DNA of 64,000 nucleotides from Thermococcus sp. MAR1 (GTDB lineage: Archaea > Methanobacteriota_B > Thermococci > Thermococcales > Thermococcaceae). The position numbers and the translations under genes are program-made. Position 1 is the first letter of the stretch. Each line of letters starts with the position of its first letter. Below are positions 20,093 to 30,566 of this stretch, piece by piece. A model generated the notes under the pieces. It had not been told where the DNA came from and did not search any database. It saw only the letters and a list, made by a program, of their open reading frames with translations. The stretch covers positions 124,001 through 188,000 of the forward strand of contig NZ_SNUF01000003.1 of NCBI RefSeq assembly GCF_012027305.1. The letters are read 5' to 3'.

Positions 20093-21571
20093 ATGACGGA
20101 GATGCCCTGGGTTGAGAAGTACCGGCCGAGGCGCCTGGCGGAGCTGATAAACCAGACCAAGGCCCTGGGACAGGTGAAGGCATGGATAGAGGCGTGGCTC
20201 CAGGGCAGTCCGCCGAAGAAGAAGGCGCTGATCCTGGCCGGCCCTCCTGGAACAGGTAAGACGGCGACGGTTTACGCTATAGCCAGGGAGTACGGCTTCG
20301 AAATAATCGAGCTCAACGCCAGCGACGAAAGAACCTTTGAGAAGGTGGAGCGCTACGTTCAGGCCGCATACACCCTGGACATCCTGGGGAAGCGGAGGAA
20401 GCTCATATTCCTCGATGAGGCAGACAACATGGAGCCGAGCGGCGCTCGCGAAATAGCGAAGCTGATAGACCGGGCAAGGAACCCAATAATAATGAGCGCC
20501 AACCACTACTGGGAGGTTCCGAGGGAGGTAAGGAACAAGGCCCAGATCGTTGAATACAAGCGCCTGACCCAGAGGGACATCATAAAGGGGCTCGTGAGGA
20601 TCCTTCATGCAGAAGGCTTAACCGTTCCGAAGGAGGTGCTCTACGAGATAGCGAAGAGAGCGAACGGCGATCTTCGCGCAGCGATCAACGACCTCCAGAC
20701 GGTTGTGTCCGGCGGGGTGGAGGATGCCGCCGACGTTCTCGCCTACCGCGACACGGAAAAGAGCGTCTTCCAGGCTCTGGCTCAGCTCTTCGCAACCGAC
20801 AACGCCAAGAAGGCCAAGCTGGTCGTCCTCGGAGTTGACATGTTCCCCCACGAGCTCCTCCAGTGGATAGACGAGAACCTTCCCTACGTCTACTACAGGC
20901 CAGAGGACATAGCGAGGGCCTACGAGGCTCTCAGCAGGGCGGACATATACCTCGGCAGGGCCCAGAGAACGGGGAACTACGGCCTCTGGAAGTACGCCAC
21001 GGACATGATGACGGCGGGGGTTGCTGTTGCGGGCGTTAAGAGGAAGGGCTTCGTGAGGATTTATCCGCCCAAGACCATAAAGCTCCTCACGGAGAGCAAG
21101 GCCGAAAGGGGACTGAGGGACTCGGTACTCAGGAAGATAATGAAGGAGATGCACATGGCGAAGCTCGAAGCCCTGGAGACCCTCAACGTTCTGAAGGCGA
21201 TATTCGAGTACAATCCGGAGGTGGCGGCGCACTTCGTCGTCTACCTCGACCTTGACCTCAAGGAGGTCGAGTTCATAGTTGGCGATAAAGAGAAGGCTAA
21301 GACCATATGGGGCAAGAGCATGAACATCGAAAAGAAGCTCAAGGAGCGGGGTGAGCTTGAGGAGCACGTGAGGGTCGCCGCTGAGATAGGAGGAGAAGAA
21401 ATTGAGGGGGAGAAAGGAGCCGAAGAAGAGGTGGAGGAAGAGATAAGCGAGGAGGAGCTCCAGAAGGCCGAGGAGGAAATGGAAGCCGTCGGGGAAAGCG
21501 AGGGGAAGGTAGACAAGCCCAAGAAGAAGGGCAAGCAGGCGACGCTGTTCGACTTCCTCGGGAAGAAGTGA
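20093..21571 (+). CDS. rfcL: Replication factor C large subunit
   Basis: Large clamp-loader subunit, 492 residues. Motifs: WVEKYRPRR, Walker [10 protein letters not shown] and Walker [10 protein letters not shown]. The C-terminal fifth is highly acidic and then lysine-rich ([17 protein letters not shown]), and it ends with the PCNA-interacting motif [11 protein letters not shown]. Two ATGs and a GTG crowd the start (20084, 20087, 20093). I prefer 20093 because the conserved sequence starts there. It is coupled to rfcS. Confidence 0.95.
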   Translation: MTEMPWVEKYRPRRLAELINQTKALGQVKAWIEAWLQGSPPKKKALILAGPPGTGKTATVYAIAREYGFEIIELNASDERTFEKVERYVQAAYTLDILGKRRKLIFLDEADNMEPSGAREIAKLIDRARNPIIMSANHYWEVPREVRNKAQIVEYKRLTQRDIIKGLVRILHAEGLTVPKEVLYEIAKRANGDLRAAINDLQTVVSGGVEDAADVLAYRDTEKSVFQALAQLFATDNAKKAKLVVLGVDMFPHELLQWIDENLPYVYYRPEDIARAYEALSRADIYLGRAQRTGNYGLWKYATDMMTAGVAVAGVKRKGFVRIYPPKTIKLLTESKAERGLRDSVLRKIMKEMHMAKLEALETLNVLKAIFEYNPEVAAHFVVYLDLDLKEVEFIVGDKEKAKTIWGKSMNIEKKLKERGELEEHVRVAAEIGGEEIEGEKGAEEEVEEEISEEELQKAEEEMEAVGESEGKVDKPKKKGKQATLFDFLGKK

Positions 21572-21583
21572 AGGAATTGCTCT

Positions 21584-22630
<1,047 letters not shown>

Positions 22631-22640
22631 TTAAAAACGC

Positions 22641-23567
22641 TTACCTCCAGTAGGGCTCTCTCATAAGAACGGCCCGTCTGAATATCTCGACGAGTTCGGC
22701 ATCGCTCGCCCCATTTCTTAGGGCAGTGGCGAAGTCTATCAGGTCATTTTTCCTCAGCAGGCAGGTCTTGAACTTGCCGTCGGAGGTAACCCTCAAGCGG
22801 GTGCAGTTGGCGCAGAAAACGGTGTTGTGCATCGCTCTGACTACCTCGACCTCAGCTATTCCGTAGTCAGTTGGGACGAAGTACTTCTTTCGCCTGTGCA
22901 TTCTCCTCTCGCGGATTTCAACGGCCATCTCCTCAAGCTTTCTCTCAACCGGTTTGAGGGGGTAGAAGTACTTTTTAAAAAAGCGCGTCTCCGTGAACTC
23001 TCTAGGGGCCTCAAGCTCTATGAGCTGGAGAATTGCCCCGGTCTTTGCCGCAAAGTTCACCATCTCCCATATCTCGCCGTCATTTAGGCCCTTCATCACC
23101 GTCATGTTGAGTTTTACCGGGCTGAGGTACTTCACGGCCTCATTGATCCCCTCGATAACGACGTCGAGCATGTCAACGCCTGTGATTCTCCTATACACCT
23201 CTGGTCTGAGGCTGTGGAGCGAGACGTTGACCCTGTCCAGGCCGGCCTCCGCCAGCGGTCTGGCCAGTTCCTTTAAGCGGCTCCCGTTGGTCGTCATGGA
23301 GAGGTCTCTAAGGTAGGGTTTTATCCGTCTCACAATTTCGATGATGTCCCTCCTCACCGTTGGTTCGCCGCCGGTGAGCTTCACCTTCCTTATTCCGAGT
23401 CTTGAGGCTATACGCACAAGCCTTTCTATCTCATGAGGGGTCAGCTCAAGGCTCGCGTTGAAGTGCTGCCCCTCCCTGTGGCAGAAGAAGCAGCGAAAGT
23501 TGCAGTCCTGGGTAAGCGAAATCCTCAGATTCGTTACTGGCCTGCCGAAGCGGTCGTAGAGCGTCAT
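22641..23567 (-). CDS. moaA: GTP 3',8-cyclase MoaA
   Basis: Radical SAM enzyme that starts molybdopterin/tungstopterin synthesis. Tungstopterin is the cofactor of the aldehyde oxidoreductases of Thermococcales. 308 residues. The N-terminal cluster motif CNFRCFFC, the GGEPTVR loop and the C-terminal second cluster ([19 protein letters not shown]) are present. Family members usually end in a GG tail; this one ends MREPYWR, as other Thermococcales proteins may. No intein is present. moaA and taw22 may be co-transcribed. Confidence 0.9.
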   Translation of the reverse strand: MTLYDRFGRPVTNLRISLTQDCNFRCFFCHREGQHFNASLELTPHEIERLVRIASRLGIRKVKLTGGEPTVRRDIIEIVRRIKPYLRDLSMTTNGSRLKELARPLAEAGLDRVNVSLHSLRPEVYRRITGVDMLDVVIEGINEAVKYLSPVKLNMTVMKGLNDGEIWEMVNFAAKTGAILQLIELEAPREFTETRFFKKYFYPLKPVERKLEEMAVEIRERRMHRRKKYFVPTDYGIAEVEVVRAMHNTVFCANCTRLRVTSDGKFKTCLLRKNDLIDFATALRNGASDAELVEIFRRAVLMREPYWR

Positions 23568-23694
23568 TCAACCACCGGGGTGATTAGTATTCCGGCTTAA
23601 AAAAAGGTTTTGGGTAAGTGTTTTTGTTTAACTAATTCCCATCGAAAACTACAAGTAGGGGGAGGCGCAAGATTAAGGCCAGGGGGTTTTCCGC

Positions 23695-24442
23695 ATGAAC
23701 GTTGAGGAGGTTAAGGCCCAACTTTCACACCTCGAGTCGCTTCACTCGGCTTTTGAGAGGCAGTTTCCAGCAATCTATGAGGAACGGGACGGAGAGGCTC
23801 TTCTGGAGAAGGTGAGGTCCCTGTACAACATGTCGAGGGAGAAGCTTGAGATAGCGTCATCTCTGTACCGCGAGATGGGGAGCTTTGGCGGTCACATGGA
23901 GGAGCAGGCGAAAGAACTGTACCGCAACGAGTACCAGATGAAGTTTCGCCTTGAGGAGATACTCTCTCTCCTGGTCAAAGAGCACGATTACGACACCAGG
24001 ATAAAGCTCTCGACGGCCCTGGACCGGCTCGTCCAGTTCCACAGGGTTTACGACTACGCGGTTAGAAAGGCACTGGGCGAGATGCTCCGGGAGGTCGAGG
24101 GGCTGAGCCTTTTGGCGGGGGGCGAAAAGGAGAAAAAGGTACCCGTTGGTATAATGGAGGAACTCAGAAAAATTAAGAAACTTGAGGCCGAGCTTGAAAT
24201 CTTAAAGGTTTTCCTGCTCAGGCTTTACACTCATCCGGGGGACGTGCACAAGGTAGAAGAGGCTCTGAGGGACTGGCACTCAAGGGGGACTGCTCTGGGT
24301 CGAGGCGAGAAACGTTGAGAAACTCAGCGGCGTTGAGGGGGTTGAGGATATACTTGAAGGGCTCACGCTCATTGGAGTGGTGGAAAAGAAGATGAGGGGT
24401 GGTGAAGGTGTCTACAGACACAGGAGTTTCAGTTCGGGTTAG
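23695..24442 (+). pseudogene. Coiled-coil protein gene interrupted by a frameshift at a G5 run
   Basis: The first frame encodes 207 residues of mostly charged helix (23695-24318) and no known family. Past 24288 the +1 frame carries sensible protein (LLWVEARNVEKLSGVEGVEDILEGLTL in parts) to a TAG at 24442, while the first frame degenerates to GTALGRGEKR. Removing one G from the GGGGG at 24284-24288 joins the two into about 248 residues, ending in what looks like a small winged-helix-like tail ([19 protein letters not shown]). Either this is a genuine disruption, a sequencing error in a homopolymer, or slippage. Its end overlaps the start of the FAU-1 gene. Confidence 0.6.
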
Positions 24443-25823
24443 GGGCATCTACTCAACGGCCCTTACAAAGCTCTTCCTCGACAGGGGCTTCGGAATCTCG
24501 CAGCCCAGCAACAGGATCGTCGAGAGACTTGGGCTTGAAAAGACCTACGACGAGTTCGATGTTGATGTTTACGACAAGAAGGACCACCACGGAGTAGTTC
24601 TCGTTGGAACGAAGGTTGAGGAGGTTAAGGCTGCCCTTGAGGATGAACTCATAGACGTTTTCTTTAGGAGGCTCCCGTACCAGCTCTACGGGATTTACAA
24701 GGGAATGGTCGTCAAGAGGGACGAGCGCTACGTCTACATAGACATTGGGAGCGCCATCGGAACAGTGCAGAGAAGCGAACTGCCGCGCGCGATGGAGGGT
24801 GACGAGGTTCTCGTTCAGGTTAAGAAGCACAACCTCCTTCCCCAGCTGAGCGTCACCTTAACGATTCCAGGGGACTATGCAGTTCTGATTCCCAAGCCCA
24901 TAGGCGCGCAGAGGCACGTCAAGATATCCAGAAAGATAAGGGAACAGAGCGAGCGCGAGCGGTTGCGCATCCTAGGCCTAAGCATAGACCTGGGAGAATG
25001 GGGAATCCTCTGGAGAACGGCCGCAGCTTATAAAGACTGGAACACCCTCCGTGATGAGATAATAAACCTCTCCAAGCTTGCCGACCGGCTCAAGAAGGCT
25101 GATTCATACACGGCTCCCTCACTCATCATCGAGGGGAGGAACATCTACGAGGTCGAGTTTGGCGGAGGGGCCAAAAGAAAGCTCGATGAGATCAGGAACA
25201 AGGTCGTGCCAACCGTTGAGGGCCACCACCAGCTGAAGGCCTACGATCCCGAGCTGAGCTTCGCTGTGGACATAGCGGAGGGAATTCTCTCAAAGGTTCC
25301 CGCCCAGAGAGAGAAGGTAAAGACCGGCTTCTGGGAGGCTCTCATAACCAACAAGGGGCCGAAGAAGGGCTGGCTCTTCAGCCTTGAGCACTACAAGCCC
25401 GACGGGCAGAGGATAAAGATAGGGCCCGGTGAGATACTTGAGGTCTCGATGAACCCGCTGAAGATAACCTTCAAGCGCCACCTGAAGCCAGGGAAGTTCT
25501 ACGACGGGCTGGACATACCCATAGAGTTCGGTGATTACGTCATAACGGAGATAGAGGCCGGAAAGTGGTGGTTCGTGCACCGCTACTACGACCGCAACGG
25601 CAACCTCAAGGGCGAGTACTACAACATCAACACGCCGGTGGAGATATACCCCGACAGGGCACGCTACATAGACCTTGAAGTGGACATCGTTAAATGGCCG
25701 GACGGCAAAAAGGAGATAATAGACAAGGAGAAGCTGACCGAGCACTACGAGGAGGGCATAATTACCGAGAAGCTCTACCGCTCTGTCCTCAGAATAGTCC
25801 AGGAGGTTTACGAGAGGGTTTGA
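24408..25823 (+). CDS. Probable ribonuclease FAU-1 (RNase E/G-like, DUF402)
   Basis: Homologue of the Pyrococcus AU-rich RNA-binding protein FAU-1, an RNase E/G-like enzyme implicated in rRNA processing. About 471 residues. An N-terminal S1-like segment ([14 protein letters not shown], then [20 protein letters not shown]) is followed by the central region and a C-terminal DUF402 domain ([33 protein letters not shown]). I favour GTG at 24408, behind GAGGGGTGG; GTG at 24399 or 24402 also works. It overlaps the frameshifted upstream gene, suggesting translational coupling. Confidence 0.82.
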   Translation: MSTDTGVSVRVRGIYSTALTKLFLDRGFGISQPSNRIVERLGLEKTYDEFDVDVYDKKDHHGVVLVGTKVEEVKAALEDELIDVFFRRLPYQLYGIYKGMVVKRDERYVYIDIGSAIGTVQRSELPRAMEGDEVLVQVKKHNLLPQLSVTLTIPGDYAVLIPKPIGAQRHVKISRKIREQSERERLRILGLSIDLGEWGILWRTAAAYKDWNTLRDEIINLSKLADRLKKADSYTAPSLIIEGRNIYEVEFGGGAKRKLDEIRNKVVPTVEGHHQLKAYDPELSFAVDIAEGILSKVPAQREKVKTGFWEALITNKGPKKGWLFSLEHYKPDGQRIKIGPGEILEVSMNPLKITFKRHLKPGKFYDGLDIPIEFGDYVITEIEAGKWWFVHRYYDRNGNLKGEYYNINTPVEIYPDRARYIDLEVDIVKWPDGKKEIIDKEKLTEHYEEGIITEKLYRSVLRIVQEVYERV

Positions 25824-26206
25824 GGCAGGGTTTTGATGCCCAGCTTTTCCGCTTCTTTTTTCAGTCTCTTATCGTACGTGGCGAGCTTTTTAAAATCCTC
25901 CGCTGTGGCAAGGATTACCATGTCGTTAAAGCGTTTTGGGTTCTTGGTCAGTTCCAGCGCGCGTTTTGTGTATTTACCGCCGTCACCGATTACCTTCGTC
26001 CTCGGACTGTTTAGGATTGAGGAGATGACCTCCATTATTTCCTCACTTTTATAACCTTCCTCCCTGAAGAACCAGTAGAGTTCGTAAAGGACTATGCTGG
26101 GGACAACCCATCTCTCCAGCCCGGCCAGCAGTTTCCTCGCTTCTCCGTTGAACTCGGAATCTTTGAGAACCGCGTACACGAAGACGTTGGTGTCTATCAC
26201 CGTCAT
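25808..26206 (-). CDS. vapC: PIN-domain toxin VapC
   Basis: 132-residue PIN-domain ribonuclease, likely the toxin of a type II toxin-antitoxin pair. The acidic metal-binding residues are visible: D5 in [10 protein letters not shown] in LYELYWF, D in [11 protein letters not shown] and D in ATYDKRL. Its ATG overlaps the stop of vapB as ATGA, the usual antitoxin-toxin order. The 3' end overlaps that of the FAU-1 gene by 16 bp on the opposite strand. Confidence 0.88.
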   Translation of the reverse strand: MTVIDTNVFVYAVLKDSEFNGEARKLLAGLERWVVPSIVLYELYWFFREEGYKSEEIMEVISSILNSPRTKVIGDGGKYTKRALELTKNPKRFNDMVILATAEDFKKLATYDKRLKKEAEKLGIKTLPQTLS

Positions 26207-26427
26207 TCCTCTTCACCCTGCCCCCTTCTTATGGCCTCTTCGATGTCTTCCACCTTCAACCCCTTTCCTCCCGGAAGAAGGGGAAGCTCAAGTTCACTTT
26301 TTTTGAGCACTACCTTTCCGTCTTCAACATCGACCACTAGAACGTCCCCTACCCTAATCCCCAGCTTCTTCCTAACATCGCTTGGTATAGTAATCTGATA
26401 GTTTCTAGTTACTTTTGTGAGCCCCAT
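26203..26427 (-). CDS. vapB: AbrB-family antitoxin VapB
   Basis: 74-residue swapped-hairpin DNA-binding protein: TKVTRNYQITIPSDVRKKLGIRVGDVLVVDVEDGKVVLKK in parts matches SpoVT-AbrB. The acidic C-terminal tail should bind the VapC partner. I start at ATG 26427, behind GGTGAG. The pair probably represses its own promoter, since a TTTTTAT box lies about 35 bp upstream. Confidence 0.85.
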   Translation of the reverse strand: MGLTKVTRNYQITIPSDVRKKLGIRVGDVLVVDVEDGKVVLKKSELELPLLPGGKGLKVEDIEEAIRRGQGEEE

Positions 26428-26576
26428 AGTCTCACCAAATATAGTTGGAACGTGGCGATAAAAAGTTTTCTGGAAACTTTCAATCTCAATTTTTAGCACT
26501 TATTGAAGCGGACGATTGAACTCGTAAGGGAGCTTGAGAAAATAGATCCGAAGTTTTGATTTTCTTTTCCGCAACC

Positions 26577-26614
26577 CTTAAATATTACCAAATCAGTAAT
26601 ATACCAGGTGGGTA
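26577..26614 (+). promoter_or_regulatory. Promoter with two tandem TACC-N5-RGTA operator-like sites
   Basis: A TATA-like CTTAAATATT (26577-26586) is followed by two imperfect palindromes of the same form: TACC-N5-AGTA at 26586-26598 and TACC-N5-GGTA at 26602-26614. They are 16 bp apart, each flanked by AT, and fill the space from the TATA box to the start codon at 26617. That position suggests binding of a dimeric repressor on one face of the helix, possibly autoregulation by the DUF234 ATPase unit or by the neighbouring VapB. Confidence 0.45.
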
Positions 26615-26616
26615 AT

Positions 26617-28002
26617 ATGTTCTACGACAGGGAGCGCGAGCTGTGGAAGCTCAACGAGGTTTATTCTTTTCCCGGTTCGAGTTTTCTGGTAATCTACGGC
26701 AGGCGGAGGGTGGGAAAGACGGCCTTGGTGAGGGAATTCCTAAAAGACAAACCCGGTCTCTACTTCTTCGTCGGTGAAAAGGACGAAAAGCTGCTCCTTG
26801 AGGAATGGTCGCGCGAGATCGTGGAGAGGCTCTCCGATTACCTCCCCTCCTATGTGAAGCCGCGATTTTCTTCCCTCGAAGAGCTGGTAGGGTTTCTCCT
26901 GGACTTCTCACGCGAGAGAAGGCTCGTGGTGGTGTTCGATGAGTTCCAGAACTTCAAGGCGGTTAAGCCCTCTTTCTTTTCATCCCTCCAGGAGCTCTGG
27001 GATGAGAAAAAGGACGGCTCAAACCTGATGCTCATTGCAGTAGGCTCGTACGTCGGCATGATTAAGCGAATCTTCATGGACAGAAAGGAGCCCCTCTTCG
27101 GTAGGGCCGACGAGTGGATGAAGCTCAAGCCCTTCGACTTCTGGAGGGCTTACGGTTTTGTGCGCTCTATGGCTGATGTGAACCCAAGGCACTTTGTTGA
27201 GTTCTATTCGGCTTTAGGGGGAATGCCGAGGTATCTTCTCTATCTTCCGCGCTACTATCGCGGAGACTCGGTTGAGACTCTCGGGAGGCTTTTCTTTGAC
27301 GAGTTCGCCCCGCTCAGGGAGGAGGGATTGAACGTCCTTAAACTTGAGTTCGGCAGGTTCTATCGCTCTTACTTTTCGATTCTCGAAGCAGTCAGCCTCG
27401 GCTACGTTACGCCCAAGGAGATAAGCGACAAAACGGGCATGAAGCCGCTGACGGTGGGCAAATACCTCAGCGAGCTGACCAATCACTACGAGTACCTGGT
27501 TAGGGAGGTGCCAGTTACCGAGAACCCGCTGAAGACGAGGAAGGTAGCCTATAAGATAAGTGACGAGTTCTTCAGCTTCTGGTTCCGCTTTATTTATCAC
27601 AACTACACGGCCCTTGAGGAGAATCCAGATAGGGTTTTTGAGCGCTTTAGAGCGGAGTTTCCCGCCTTCGTTGGTGAAACCTACGAGAGAATAGCGAGGG
27701 AGTTCGTGAAAAGGCTTGACCTCGGTTTTAAGCCGGAGCGCGTTGGCAGGTGGTGGCACAGGGGGGAGGAGATAGACGTGGTGGCATACGACCGGCAAAA
27801 CGTTGCCCTCTTCGAGGTAAAGTGGAAGAACCTAAGCCAGAGGGATGCAAAGAGAGTTCTGAAAGCCCTTGAGAAAAAGGCAGAACTCCTACCTCTGAGG
27901 GGAAACTATAGGTTCGGCGTCATAGCGAGGAAGCTTGAGGATAAAGACTGGCTCAGGAAGGAGGGCTTTTTGGCCTTTGGCCTTGAGGATATCATTCGCT
28001 GA
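26617..28002 (+). CDS. Archaeal AAA ATPase with DUF234 nuclease-like C-terminus
   Basis: 461 residues. The N-terminal ATPase has Walker A GRRRVGKTALVREF and Walker B VVFDEFQNF. A winged-helix segment (YVTPKEISDKTGMKPLTVGKYL) follows, and the C-terminal DUF234 region carries a PD-(D/E)XK pattern (EEIDVVAYD, then FEVKWK). This family is greatly expanded in Thermococcales, mobile in distribution and of unknown role. The start is ATG 26617 behind AGGTGGG. It neighbours VapBC, so this spot is a small accessory cluster. It is convergent with radB (11-bp overlap). Confidence 0.82.
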   Translation: MFYDRERELWKLNEVYSFPGSSFLVIYGRRRVGKTALVREFLKDKPGLYFFVGEKDEKLLLEEWSREIVERLSDYLPSYVKPRFSSLEELVGFLLDFSRERRLVVVFDEFQNFKAVKPSFFSSLQELWDEKKDGSNLMLIAVGSYVGMIKRIFMDRKEPLFGRADEWMKLKPFDFWRAYGFVRSMADVNPRHFVEFYSALGGMPRYLLYLPRYYRGDSVETLGRLFFDEFAPLREEGLNVLKLEFGRFYRSYFSILEAVSLGYVTPKEISDKTGMKPLTVGKYLSELTNHYEYLVREVPVTENPLKTRKVAYKISDEFFSFWFRFIYHNYTALEENPDRVFERFRAEFPAFVGETYERIAREFVKRLDLGFKPERVGRWWHRGEEIDVVAYDRQNVALFEVKWKNLSQRDAKRVLKALEKKAELLPLRGNYRFGVIARKLEDKDWLRKEGFLAFGLEDIIR

Positions 28003-28657
28003 CGTCCTCAATTCCCTTCTCCGTTATCCTGAAGTAGACCATTCCTCCTTCTGGCCTGAACCTGTGTCTTTCTAGGATCGCTACCCTCAGCCCCGGTGTG
28101 CTGAGCTTATCGAGCCTTAAAATGTCCTTCGTCCGGTAGTTGAGGGTGTGCTCGGCAACGGGTTTCATTCTCTCCGCCCGGCTGTCGAAGTGAACCTGGT
28201 TAATGACTATCACCGGAATGCGGTTTCTTCTGGCTATCCAGAGGAGAACCTGGAGCTGTTTGCCGAGCTCAGCGGTGAGGTTCCTTCTGTGCTCTTCTAC
28301 ACGGTAATGGGCCGTTATGGAGTCCACAACAACGAGGGAAAAGGAGCCGTCAAGGACCTTCTTCAGGCTTCCTATGGTACGCCTCTGCTCCTTGAAGTCC
28401 GATGGCGTGAAGAGGATGAACCTCTGGAGTGCCTCTTCTGGGTCTAACCCCCTCGCCTCAGCCATCTGGCTCAGTCTTTCGGGAGAAAATCCCCCCTCGG
28501 TATCGACGTAGGCGACCTTTCCAGGACTCAGGAGGCCGACCTGCACTGCGAGCGTCGTCTTTCCGGTGGCAAAGCTCCCGTAAATTTGTGTCAGTACCCC
28601 CTCGGCTATCCCGCCGCCGAGAAGCTCGTCGAGTGATTTTACCCCCGTGGTGAGCAT
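27992..28657 (-). CDS. radB: DNA repair and recombination protein RadB
   Basis: RadA paralogue with only the RecA core, about 221 residues, that modulates RadA and Holliday junction processing. Walker A GSFATGKTT and Walker B SLVVVDSITAHY are clear, and there is no N-terminal helix-hairpin-helix domain, as expected for RadB. I start at ATG 28657 behind GGTGGGG. It is 11 bp downstream of the UPF0173 gene and probably co-transcribed with it. Confidence 0.92.
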   Translation of the reverse strand: MLTTGVKSLDELLGGGIAEGVLTQIYGSFATGKTTLAVQVGLLSPGKVAYVDTEGGFSPERLSQMAEARGLDPEEALQRFILFTPSDFKEQRRTIGSLKKVLDGSFSLVVVDSITAHYRVEEHRRNLTAELGKQLQVLLWIARRNRIPVIVINQVHFDSRAERMKPVAEHTLNYRTKDILRLDKLSTPGLRVAILERHRFRPEGGMVYFRITEKGIEDVSE

Positions 28658-28668
28658 CAGCCCCACCG

Positions 28669-29304
28669 CTAGAGGGTGAGCTCTTCGTAGAGCTCCATGG
28701 GGCGGACCATGACCCATATGCGCTTTTTCTTCAGCTCGTCCTGGAGTTTTTCGACGCTTCCCGTGCCGTATACTCCGTAGTGCATCGGGATGACGATTCT
28801 GGGCCTTATGTCCTCGATTATCTGCGCCGCCTCGCGCTCGTTGGCCGTTGAGCGGCCGCTGATGGGCACCAGGAGAACGTCCACCTTTCCCCGGAGCTTC
28901 TGCAGGACGGGCGTTGAATAGGTGTCCCCCGTGTGGAACAGTCTCTTGTCCCCCTGGATCAGGTAACCAACGGGATACTGGCTCGATGGGTGCTCCATGT
29001 AGATGGCGGTGACCTTAACGCCGTTCCCGAGCTCTATCGTCTGGCCTTCCTCTATCTCCTTTACCTTCGTCACTCCATCGCTGATGGCCATCATATAGAC
29101 GGGCTTCGGGCCTATCACGGTCGCATCGCGGAGCCTTGAGAGCAATTCCACCTTGCCATAGTGGTCAACGTGCTCGTGGGTTATCAGTATGTAGTCGACT
29201 TCGCCTATCCTGTCGTCGTCAACCTCTGGATACGGGTCGATGAGCAGTCTCACACCATTCGTCTCGACCCAAAAGCACGCGTGTCCGTACCAGATAATCT
29301 TCAT
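28669..29304 (-). CDS. Metallo-beta-lactamase fold hydrolase, UPF0173
   Basis: 211 residues starting at ATG 29304 behind GGAGGAGGT. Metal-binding motifs: the N-terminal [21 protein letters not shown] (HxHxDH), FHTGDTY and IPMHYG. UPF0173 members are general metal-dependent hydrolases without a settled substrate. An 8-bp inverted repeat (CTCCAATG at 29317-29324, CATTGGAG at 29353-29360) brackets its TATA-like TTTAAG and could be a regulatory site. Confidence 0.83.
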   Translation of the reverse strand: MKIIWYGHACFWVETNGVRLLIDPYPEVDDDRIGEVDYILITHEHVDHYGKVELLSRLRDATVIGPKPVYMMAISDGVTKVKEIEEGQTIELGNGVKVTAIYMEHPSSQYPVGYLIQGDKRLFHTGDTYSTPVLQKLRGKVDVLLVPISGRSTANEREAAQIIEDIRPRIVIPMHYGVYGTGSVEKLQDELKKKRIWVMVRPMELYEELTL

Positions 29305-29405
29305 CGGTGATACCTCCTCCAATGGGTTCGGTGAGGTGGACTTAAAGTTTTTCATTGGAGCTTCTTTTTGGAAATCTGGCAAGCTTCGGAAAATCCGGCG
29401 TAGGT

Positions 29406-29413
29406 TTTATATA
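29406..29413 (+). promoter_or_regulatory. TATA box of the leaderless ASCH-domain gene
   Basis: TTTATATA lies 23-30 bp before the ATG at 29436, and no ribosome binding site is present in between. The predicted start of transcription falls on or next to the start codon, so the message should be leaderless. Confidence 0.55.
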
Positions 29414-29435
29414 CTTCGTTTTCGTCACCATACTG

Positions 29436-29813
29436 ATGTGCGCCGAGAATTCAAACCGCAAAAAGGGTCTGATAGTTCGCGAACCCTTTGCGACCCTCAT
29501 AGCGGAAGGAAAGAAGGTCTGGGAGATTAGAAAATCCCGGACGAGGATTAGGGGTGAGGTTCTTATTCTCGCCGGCGGCAGGGCGGTTGGAAGTGCGGAG
29601 CTCGTTGACGTTCTCGGCCCGTTCACTGCGGAGGAGCTGGCTCAGCACTCTGACAAGCACCTCGTTGACTTGGAATTTCTGAGGAAATACTCCAAAGGCA
29701 AGCTCCTCTACGCCTGGGTCTTCAGCAACGCGAAAAAATTCAATGGGCCGAGGAAAGTCCGCATCGCGAGAGGCGCCCAGGTCTGGGCCAACGTGGTGGT
29801 GGAGGATGAATAA
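29436..29813 (+). CDS. ASCH (PUA-like) domain protein
   Basis: 125 residues. The ASCH pattern is seen at the N-terminus: GLIVREPFATLIAEGKKVWE, then RTRIRGEVLILAGGRAVGSAELVDV. The family is thought to bind RNA or act on modified nucleosides; the exact role is unknown. I start at ATG 29436 rather than the upstream in-frame codon at 29355, because the TATA box is between the two. Its end overlaps the next gene by 8 bp. Confidence 0.75.
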   Translation: MCAENSNRKKGLIVREPFATLIAEGKKVWEIRKSRTRIRGEVLILAGGRAVGSAELVDVLGPFTAEELAQHSDKHLVDLEFLRKYSKGKLLYAWVFSNAKKFNGPRKVRIARGAQVWANVVVEDE

Positions 29814-30510
29814 GAGGCGCTTCATAATTCCACCCGTTTCGCTTCCGGTTCTCCTTCTAATATTCCTTCTCCTCCTGGCGGTTTTCGTAGTCTTCTCCAG
29901 CATAGTCATGGCCGCCTTTGAGAAGCTTGGAATCCCCCCTGAGGTGGCCTATGCCCTCTTCCTCTTCGCCCTCCTAGGGAGCTTCATCAACATCCCCATA
30001 GCAGAGGAGGTCTCCTACGAGCCCATCGTCGCCCTTAGGGAGGTTCGCTTCTTCGGCATCTCCTACCCAGTCCCCTACTTCGACTGGGCTGAGAAGAGGG
30101 TGATAATAGCGATAAACGTCGGCGGGGCACTGGTTCCCATCAGCATCGTTATGTACGAAATCTTCAGGCTTCTCTACTTCGGTCAATTCGGGTTGCTTTT
30201 CAACACGGCACTTGCGACTGTGATAGCGGCCCTCTTCAGCCACGCCTTCGCCAGACCCGTCAGGGGTCTGGGGATAGCGATGCCAATGTTCCTTCCCCCG
30301 CTGATAGCCATGACCCTAGGCTGGCTTCTGGGAGATGGCAATCCTAATCTGGTAGCCTACGTCAGCGGAACGATGGGGGTGCTTATAGGGGCGGACGTTA
30401 TGAACTGGGGAAAGATCAAGAACCTCGGTGCGCCGATGGTCAGCATAGGTGGGGCTGGAACCTTCGACGGAATATTCCTCGCGGGTGTTATTGCCGTCCT
30501 TCTGGTATAA
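29806..30510 (+). CDS. DUF1614 membrane protein
   Basis: 234 residues with about six or seven hydrophobic segments. An initial membrane anchor (PVSLPVLLLIFLLLL) is followed by SFINIPIAEEV, NVGGALVPISIVMYE and, at the end, GADVMNWGKI and GGAGTFDGIFLAGV. The conserved glycine and acidic residues match DUF1614, a family without known function. It starts inside the ASCH gene end with GGTGGTGGAGG as ribosome site, so both are co-expressed. Confidence 0.75.
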   Translation: MNKRRFIIPPVSLPVLLLIFLLLLAVFVVFSSIVMAAFEKLGIPPEVAYALFLFALLGSFINIPIAEEVSYEPIVALREVRFFGISYPVPYFDWAEKRVIIAINVGGALVPISIVMYEIFRLLYFGQFGLLFNTALATVIAALFSHAFARPVRGLGIAMPMFLPPLIAMTLGWLLGDGNPNLVAYVSGTMGVLIGADVMNWGKIKNLGAPMVSIGGAGTFDGIFLAGVIAVLLV

Positions 30511-30566
30511 CGGTGGGTTTATAAGCTCCCGGTTGAACACTTCAACGGCAAAACGAGGTGATGCCC

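Noticed and set aside
19107-21571. Inteins in the clamp-loader genes
   Set aside because: Both proteins are colinear with intein-free family members, including across Walker A.
26500-26559. Short frame ending VRELEKIDPKF as a gene
   Set aside because: It has no start codon and only about 14 residues; at most a remnant.
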